DNA from: Gaiellasilicea sp963763755
GTDB taxonomy: Bacteria > Actinomycetota > Thermoleophilia > Gaiellales > Gaiellaceae
Length of the DNA stretch: 64,000 nt
Reading direction: 5' to 3'
Assembly: GCA_963763755.1 (NCBI GenBank)
Contig: CAVXQE010000012.1
Coordinates: 1 to 64,000 of the forward strand
The notes beneath the pieces were generated by a model, which was given only the letters and a program-made list of their open reading frames with translations, ran no database searches and had not been told where the DNA came from. The stretch's first letter is position 1. Every line of letters begins with the position of its first letter. Shown one piece after another: positions 58,526 to 64,000 of the stretch. Position numbers and translations under genes: made by a program.

Positions 58526-58942
58526 TCAGGCCAGCGCGGCGCGGATCTTCTCGATCGTCGCCGCTTCGGCTGCCTCGCCGCCCTTGGCCGCCTTGCCAAC
58601 GGCCTCGGCGACCTCGAGCACGAACGACTTGTAGGCCTCGACCTCGTCGGGCGCCTTCGCCTGCAGCGTGCTCACGGCGCCGCGGAGGGCCTCGACCGTT
58701 TCAGCCTCGATCTCCTGCGGCGAGGACCTGGCACCGAATCCGGAGCCTCGCTCGCCCGCCAGGTCGCGCACGAGCTCGCTCTCGTCCGAGCGGCCGCCGG
58801 CCAGGTGCTTCGCCAGCGAACCCGCCTCCTTGAAGCTGTCGAAGAAGCTGCGGTCGCTGACCGAGACGAGCAGGCCTGCTCCGGTCGCGCCCTTGCGCAG
58901 CTGCTCCCACTCCTGCTCGGTGAAGTCGGACTTCTTTGCCAT
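58526..58942 (-). CDS. Unknown 138-residue helical protein
   Basis: The ATG at 58942 opens MAKKSDFTEQEWEQLRKGAT. It continues with GAGLLVSVSDRSFFDSFKEA, then SLAKHLAGGRSDESELVRDL, and an Ala/Glu-rich C-terminal helix (APDEVEAYKSFVLEVAEAVG). Composition is soluble, acidic and mostly helical. The N-terminal pattern EQEWEQLRKGATGAGLLVSV recalls TerB/DUF-type regulators but not strongly enough to name. Upstream frame to 59128 is antisense to the secreted protein start and is rejected. GAGGAGGCG precedes the start. Confidence 0.6.
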   Translation of the reverse strand: MAKKSDFTEQEWEQLRKGATGAGLLVSVSDRSFFDSFKEAGSLAKHLAGGRSDESELVRDLAGERGSGFGARSSPQEIEAETVEALRGAVSTLQAKAPDEVEAYKSFVLEVAEAVGKAAKGGEAAEAATIEKIRAALA

Positions 58943-59066
58943 CGTCGCCTCCTCGATTGTTCGACGCACGTCGGACCCGAGGCTAGTCGATCTTCCGCGT
59001 GTGACGGGGACGTAAGGAATCGGCCGGCGACGGGTTCTCCTTCCACACAACCGGAAGGAGCAGACC

Positions 59067-60335
59067 ATGTCAGTCAGGACCGCAATCGCCACCGTGACCG
59101 TCGCGGCACTCGCCCTCGCGTCGGGCACCGCCGCCGCGCCGCCGGTTCCGGGTCCCGGTCAGATCACCGCCGGCACGGGCTGCTCGGTGCACTGCGTCGT
59201 CAAGGCCCTCGTCACTCCGACGGCCTCCTACGCGAACGTCGCGATCGAGACGTCGGTACCGACCAAGGTTTGGGTCATCGCATGGCACGAGCCCGTTCAG
59301 GGCGGCGCCGATGCGTCGTTCTCCTCAGCGAGCTTCCAGACGCAACGTTCGGTGTTCCTTCCCGGCCTGAAGCCGGATACGACGTACCAGATCGTTGTCA
59401 CGGCAACCGATGCCCAGGGTCGCAAGGAAACACGGCAGGGCATGTTCAGGACACGCAAGGTCGAGAGCGCTGTCGACACCGGTATCGGCAACATCAAGTC
59501 GAACGTCGGCTGCTCGATCCAGTGCGTCCGAAAGGCGCTCTTCACGCATGTCGGCGGCACGGACGCCACGATCGAGGTCGAGACCAATGAGCCGGCGAAG
59601 CTCCAGGTGATGCTGAGCCCGGACACGCCGATTCAGGAGTCCTGGGGCCCGCGCTTCTCCTTCATCGAGCGCTCGGTCTCGTCGCAAGGGCTCGTCACGA
59701 AGTGGACCGGTCAGCTCGGCCAGCTCAGACCCGGCACGACGTATCACGTCATCGTCAGCGCGACGGATGCCCAGGGGCGAAGCGCCTACCAGACGGGGAT
59801 CGTCCGGATGGACGACCGCAAGGTCAGGATCACACTGCTCAAGCTCAAGGTGATCAGCGATGCGGACAAGGGCAGCGCCAACAAGGGCGAGATCCAGTTC
59901 GAGCACTGGATCGGCGACCAGGTCTTCAGCGGCACCGGCTTCCACAAGATCGGGTCGGGCGCGACCGTCGACGTCCGGAGTAGCGACGGGCGTCCGGGTG
60001 TGCTCGGAGTGCTCGTCGCGAACGGAAGCGACCCGGTGTTCGAGATGGGCACACTCGGTGCCGAGTGCGACTGGCAGCAGCTCAAGAACTGCGTTCTCGA
60101 GAGTGGCTGGTTCCCCCAGAGCGGTGGCGGTGAGATCGGCGGTGGATACATCAACGGCGATTGGGCCGCTGCCGGCGGCACGTTCCATCTCAACTCACTG
60201 CTCGACAGCGCCGGCCTACCAGCCACGTACGGCATGGATCTTCCGGCCGGTCACGACGCGTACTTCGCGTACGAGACGACGAGCCATTACCTCAAGTTCC
60301 GTGTCTACGGCTACCTCGACGTGTTCTTCGAGTAG
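59067..60335 (+). CDS. Secreted protein with two repeated FN3-like domains, unknown
   Basis: This 422-residue protein has a signal peptide (MSVRTAIATVTVAALALASG then TAAAPP) and strong GGAAGGAGC before the ATG. Two tandem domains follow, each opened by a Cys pair motif (GCSVHCVVKALVTPTA; GCSIQCVRKALFTHVG) and closed by an FN3-type end (LKPDTTYQIVVTATDAQGR; LRPGTTYHVIVSATDAQGR). A C-terminal domain of about 165 residues contains EFHWIGD-like FEHWIGDQVFSGTGFHKIG and EMGTLGAECDWQQLKNCVLE. Probably an extracellular binding or envelope protein. The family is unknown to me. Confidence 0.75.
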   Translation: MSVRTAIATVTVAALALASGTAAAPPVPGPGQITAGTGCSVHCVVKALVTPTASYANVAIETSVPTKVWVIAWHEPVQGGADASFSSASFQTQRSVFLPGLKPDTTYQIVVTATDAQGRKETRQGMFRTRKVESAVDTGIGNIKSNVGCSIQCVRKALFTHVGGTDATIEVETNEPAKLQVMLSPDTPIQESWGPRFSFIERSVSSQGLVTKWTGQLGQLRPGTTYHVIVSATDAQGRSAYQTGIVRMDDRKVRITLLKLKVISDADKGSANKGEIQFEHWIGDQVFSGTGFHKIGSGATVDVRSSDGRPGVLGVLVANGSDPVFEMGTLGAECDWQQLKNCVLESGWFPQSGGGEIGGGYINGDWAAAGGTFHLNSLLDSAGLPATYGMDLPAGHDAYFAYETTSHYLKFRVYGYLDVFFE

Positions 60336-60360
60336 CCCGTCGTAACGACTGGCGAAACGC

Positions 60361-60401
60361 TTGCCGGACGCCGCGACCTGCGCGAGCGCGACGTCCGGCA
60401 A
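60361..60401. terminator. Hairpin between convergent genes
   Basis: A perfect 10-bp outer stem (TTGCCGGACG / CGTCCGGCAA) encloses a 21-nt GC-rich loop with further pairing. It lies 26 nt after the secreted protein stop and 45 nt before the STAND gene end on the other strand, so it can terminate both. Confidence 0.65.
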
Positions 60402-60445
60402 CTTCCCCCGAGAACGAACGCTGAGGACGTAGCACCTCCGGCCGG

Positions 60446-63400
60446 TCAGTCGGGGCAGGTCGTGCCGTAGGGGAGCCCGGGCGCGACCGTCTCCCATTCG
60501 GCTTCGGCGAAGTTGCCGTGGGCGCGGTCGCACACCTTGGCCTTCAGGTCGGCGAAGCTCGGTCCAGAAGATGTCCCAGAGCTGCACCTTGCTCGTCGTA
60601 GCCGGCAGCGGCGAGGGTCTTTCCGTCCGGGCTGAACGCGACCGCGAGGACGACCGTGCCTTGGCCGACGAGCGGTGGGAGCTTGGTGTAGTCGTGGGCG
60701 GCGTCCCAGAGCACGACGTCGCCGTCGTCGCCGGCGGCGGCGAGCGTCTTCCCGTCCGGGCTGAACGCGACCGCGTAGACGTAGCTGTTGCTGCTGCGCG
60801 AGCACTCGCCTGCCGTACTCGTGGGCGACGTCCCAGAGCACCACCTCGCCGTTCGTCGCCGGCGGCGGCGAGCGTGTTCCCGTCCGGGCTGAACGCGACC
60901 CCGTGGACGTTACCTTGGCCGACGGCGAGCGCCGGGAGCTTGCGGTAGTCATCGACGACGTCCCAGAGCACCACCTCGCCGTCTGCCGCCGGCGGCGGCG
61001 AGCGTGTTCCCGTCCGGGCTGAACGCGACCCCGCTGACGTCGAATTGGCCGACGGCGAGCGCCGGGAGCTTGCGGTAGTCGTGCGGCGACGTCCCAGAGC
61101 ACGACCTTGCCGTTCGTCGCCGGCGGCGGCGAGCGTCTTCCCGTCCGGGCTGAACGCGACCCCGTGGACGGCGCCTTGGGCGCTGGCGAGGGCCGGCGAG
61201 CCTGCGCGTAGTCGTGGGCGGCGTCCCAGAGCACCACCTTGCCGTCGCCGCCGGCGGCGGCGAGCGTGTTCCCGTCCGGGCTGAACGCGACCCCGTTGAC
61301 GCCGCTTTGGCCGCTGGCGAGGGCCGGGAGCTTGCGCGTAGTCGTGAGCGGCGTCCCAGAGCACCACCTTGCCGTCGCCGCCGGCGGCGGCGAGCGTGTT
61401 CCCGTCCGGGCTGAACGCGACTCCGTTGACGGGCTCTTGGCCGCTGGCGAGGGCGGGAGCTTGCGGTAGTCGTGAGCGGCGTCCCAGAGCACCACCTCGC
61501 CGTCGAGCGGCCGCGCGGCGGCGAGGCGTCTTGCCGTCCGGGCTGAACGCGACCCGCAAGGACGACCGTGCCTCGGCCGCTGCCGAGCGCGGCGAGCTCT
61601 GCGGTAGTCGTGAGCGACGTCCCAGAGCACCACCTTGCCGTCGTCGCCGGCGGCGGCGAGCGTGCTCCCGTCCGGGCTGAACGCGACCCCGTTGACGGTG
61701 CCTTGGCCGCCGACGAGCGCTCGGCGAGCTTGCGGTAGTCGTGGGCGGCGTCCCAGAGCACCACCTTGCCCTGGTCGCCGGCGGCGGCGAGCGTGTTCCC
61801 GTCCGGGCTGAACGCGACCCCGTTGACGTGCGGCATGGCCGCTGCTGAGCGCTCGGAGCTTGCGGTAGTCGTGAACGGCATCCCAGAGCACCACCTCGCC
61901 GTCGGCGCCGGCGGCGGCGAGCGTGCTTGCCGTCCGGGCTGAACGCGACCCCGTTGACGCCGCTGTCTTGGCCGCTGGCGAGCGCTAGGAGCCTGCGGTA
62001 GTGCGTGGGCGGCATCCCAGAGCACCACCTCGCCTTCCCCGCCGCCGCCGGCGGCGGCGAGCGTGCTTCCCGTCCGGGCTGAACGCGACCCCGTCGACGC
62101 CGTCCTGATCCTGGCCGCTGGCGAGCGCCGGGAGCCTGCGGTAGTCGTGAGCGGCGTCCCAGAGCACCACCTCCGCCGTCGCCGGCGGCGGCGAGCGTGT
62201 TCCCGTCCGGACTGAACGCGACCCCGTAGACGAGGACGTCTTGGCCGACGGCGAGCGCTGCTGAGCCTGCGGTACTCGTGGACGGCGTCCCAGAGCACCA
62301 CCTCGCCGTCGGAGCCGGCGGCGGCGAGCGTGCTTGCCGTCCGGGCTGAACGCGACCCCGTAGACGCTGGTCTGCCCGCTGCGAAGGGTCGCCGCGGCGC
62401 CCGTGCGCTGGAGCGAAGCGAGCGCCGAGATCATGCTGCCTCTCGCCTGCGCGGTGTCTCGGGCGCGGTTGGCCTCGAGGCTGAGGAGCAGCGATGCGGC
62501 GAGGTGCGTTGCAAGCTGGTCGTTCGAAGCCGACGCGAGCGCGACGGACCTCGCCGAGGCCGTCGCGCGCGTGGCGTCGCTGCTCTTCTTCAGCGCCCAT
62601 ACGGCGAGCCCGGCGAAGAGGGCGACGAGTGCGAGCAGACCTGCACCGATGCGTACGAGCCGTCGCCGGAGCGCCCGCTGGCGCTGCGCCTCGGCCTCCT
62701 GCTCGCGCAGCTGCTCGTACCCCTTCCGCCACTCGAGGATCGGCTCGGCGAGGACGTCGTGGAAGAGCTCGTAGCTGACTACGGTCTCGCCGGCAGGCGG
62801 AGAGACGGAGCGGAGGATGCGGCCGCTCTCGCCGCGGCAGAGCTTCTCGAGCACGGCCGTGACCTCCGGCTCGGGCCGCCCCGTCCACTCGGCGAGGTCG
62901 GTGGCGGGATGGGCGATCTTCGTCTTCGAGCGGGTGACGAGGTAGCGGAAGAGGTCCGCGGCCGCGGCCTGCTCTCCGGGTGTGAGCTTGCCGAGGGCTT
63001 CGAGCAGGTGGTTCTCGACGATCTGCTGCGCGCCGCCGAGCGCCTCCAGCCGGGCGAGGTCGAGGGTGTGCGCGCCGGCCTCGACCGTCGCGCGCCAGAG
63101 CCGCTCCAGCACGAGCTGGAGGAAGGGCGCCTCGACCCCGCCGGCCGCTGCCGCCTCGGGGCCGCCGCCGTTGCCGCTCTCGGTGAGCGCAAGCCTGCCC
63201 GTGGCGGCCGCCTCGATCACCTTCTCGGCCAGCGCCGGCTCGACCTCGTACGACTCCTCGCCGGGCGGCAGAAGACGATTCCACTCGCGTACAGGACCGT
63301 CGATCGCCGCACGAGCCGCCATGCGGTCGAGGTGGTCGACGCGGACGTAGTTCTCGAAGAGCGCAGGGATGCTGTCCTCGAAACGGTCGAGCTTCGCCCA

Positions 63401-63993
63401 GGCGTCCTCGCGCAGCGAGAGGATGAAGTTCACGCGCAGGCTGGGCTCGTTGACGAGGCGCGGGAACTCGACCGCGAAGGTGCCCTCGCCGTCCTCGGCC
63501 GCGTGGTAGAGGAAGTACTCCTCGAACTGGTCGAGCACGACGAGCAGAGGCCGCACGCGCTCGGTCCAGGCGCGGACGGCCTCGAGCAGCGGCTCGCCCG
63601 GTTGCCAGGGCGGTAGCTCCTCGCCGCCGAGCGCCTCGGAGCACGCCGCCCTGATCGTCTCGGCAAGCGCGGACAAGGGGTCGTCGCGCCAGCTGCTGAA
63701 TGCGCAGACCGCGAAAGCCGCCCGCTCCGAGCGGCCGGCCGCGATCTCTCGCACCTGTCCGTGCAGGTCGTGGACGACGCCGGCGTGGAGGACCGACGTC
63801 TTGCCGACACCGCTCGCGCCGTAGAGGATCGTCAACCGGGACGCGCGCAGGTTCGCGGTGATGATCGCCTTCTCGTCGTCGCGGCCGAAGAAGAACGCGG
63901 CGTCGCCCTCGCCGTAGGGGACGAGACCGACGAACGGCGTCGCCGGGATGATTCTGTTCAGACGCCGTGCAGAGGTGCGAGCGTGTCTGTCAT
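60446..63993 (-). CDS. STAND NTPase with C-terminal WD40 propeller, multiply frameshifted
   Basis: From the ATG at 63993 (MTDTLAPLHGV) and after an indel near 63960, the protein enters an nSTAND1-type NTPase. Features are NRIIPATPFVGLVPYGEGDA, FFFGRDDEKAII, Walker A in LTILYGASGVGKTSVLHAGV, Walker B in RPLLVVLDQFEEYFLYHAAE, and a winged-helix-like region ending SYELFHDVLAEPILEWRKGY. A single transmembrane helix (IGAGLLALVALFAGLAVWAL) follows near 62640, then a WD40 region of 14 repeats (60600-62370), each with VYGVAFSPDGxTLAAAGxDG. It ends GLPYGTTCPD. No N-terminal effector domain is visible. STAND proteins act as ligand-triggered oligomeric switches in signalling, programmed death or phage defence; which applies here is unknown. 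The WD40 part is broken in nearly every repeat. Confidence 0.8.
60600..62370 (-). repeat. Array of 14 WD40-encoding tandem repeats
   Basis: The core CCGTCCGGGCTGAACGCGAC recurs at 60623, 60752, 60880, 61010, 61141, 61272, 61402, 61534, 61668, 61799, 61930, 62070, 62213 (one mismatch) and 62337. Spacings are 129, 128, 130, 131, 131, 130, 132, 134, 131, 131, 140, 143 and 124. Units are near-identical at the DNA level over most of their length. Only some spacings are multiples of three, hence the frame breaks. Confidence 0.9.
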
Positions 63994-64000
63994 GGCTGCG

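Noticed and set aside
60600..62370. CRISPR-like or satellite repeat array
   Set aside because: Units are about 130 bp, without short repeats and unique spacers, and encode WD40 repeats.

Overview
The window is high-GC DNA from an actinobacterium, most likely a Thermoleophilia lineage (Gaiellales or Solirubrobacterales type). The evidence is a mycobacterial-type integration host factor gene (mihF) beside gmk and rpoZ, an actinobacterial SOS-box architecture, frequent GTG/TTG starts with 1-4 nt stop/start overlaps, and strongly G/C-ending codons. About 17 genes, including essential ones (infB, nusA, coaBC), are split by single-base indels while the whole pyr operon and pnp read cleanly. Most breaks are therefore probably sequencing or assembly errors, and I annotate broken genes over their full span.

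Layout. 1-3.7 kb: 3' part of a large secreted GSDH/PKD/LamG/FN3 protein. 3.8-6.6 kb: rpsO-pnp with a long intergenic hairpin. 6.7-8.1 kb: a gamma-glutamyltransferase. 8.1-10.6 kb: a three-gene ABC-2 exporter. 10.6-17.9 kb: the translation/RNA operon rimP-nusA-ylxR-infB-DUF503-rbfA-nrnA-truB-ribF, with a possible leader attenuator and an unusual zinc-type tail on NusA. 18-19.3 kb: dtd, a decayed second dtd copy, a small membrane protein and a TPR protein. 19.3-25.5 kb: nucleotidyltransferase, transglutaminase-like membrane protein, DUF58 and MoxR genes, then coaBC. 25.6-26.8 kb: mihF-gmk-rpoZ. 26.8-35.1 kb: pyrR-pyrB-pyrC-carA-carB-pyrK-pyrD, all de novo UMP steps up to orotate, with a PyrR-binding loop next to the pyrR ribosome-binding site.

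35.2-38.7 kb: a polytopic glycosyltransferase-like protein, a DUF2007 protein, RNase Z, and a small membrane LysM protein whose promoter carries two perfect SOS boxes. 39-41.8 kb: a membrane protein and a dgcN/dgcA-like D-glutamate pair. 41.8-46.4 kb: M43 metalloprotease, tRNA-Arg, a LacI regulator with a GH6 cellulase and a perfect 16-bp operator-like palindrome, and a class V aminotransferase. 46.5-48.8 kb: an MFS transporter and corA. 48.8-52.45 kb: a probable degraded integrative island bounded by a 20-bp direct repeat of the corA 3' end. It holds an integrase remnant, a NUDIX gene, an AI-2E-type transporter, and damaged truncated-hemoglobin and SRPBCC genes. 52.5-58.5 kb: a CDF-like transporter, infA, a 53-codon zinc-ribbon protein, a NarL-type regulator, a HIT protein, an 1130-residue hybrid histidine kinase and tRNA-Gly. 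58.5-64 kb: a small unknown protein, a secreted repeat protein, and a STAND ATPase with 14 near-identical WD40 repeats.

The strongest items for follow-up are the SOS-controlled LysM protein, the corA-flanked island, the repeat-rich STAND-WD40 gene, the PyrR loop, and the zinc-type NusA tail.
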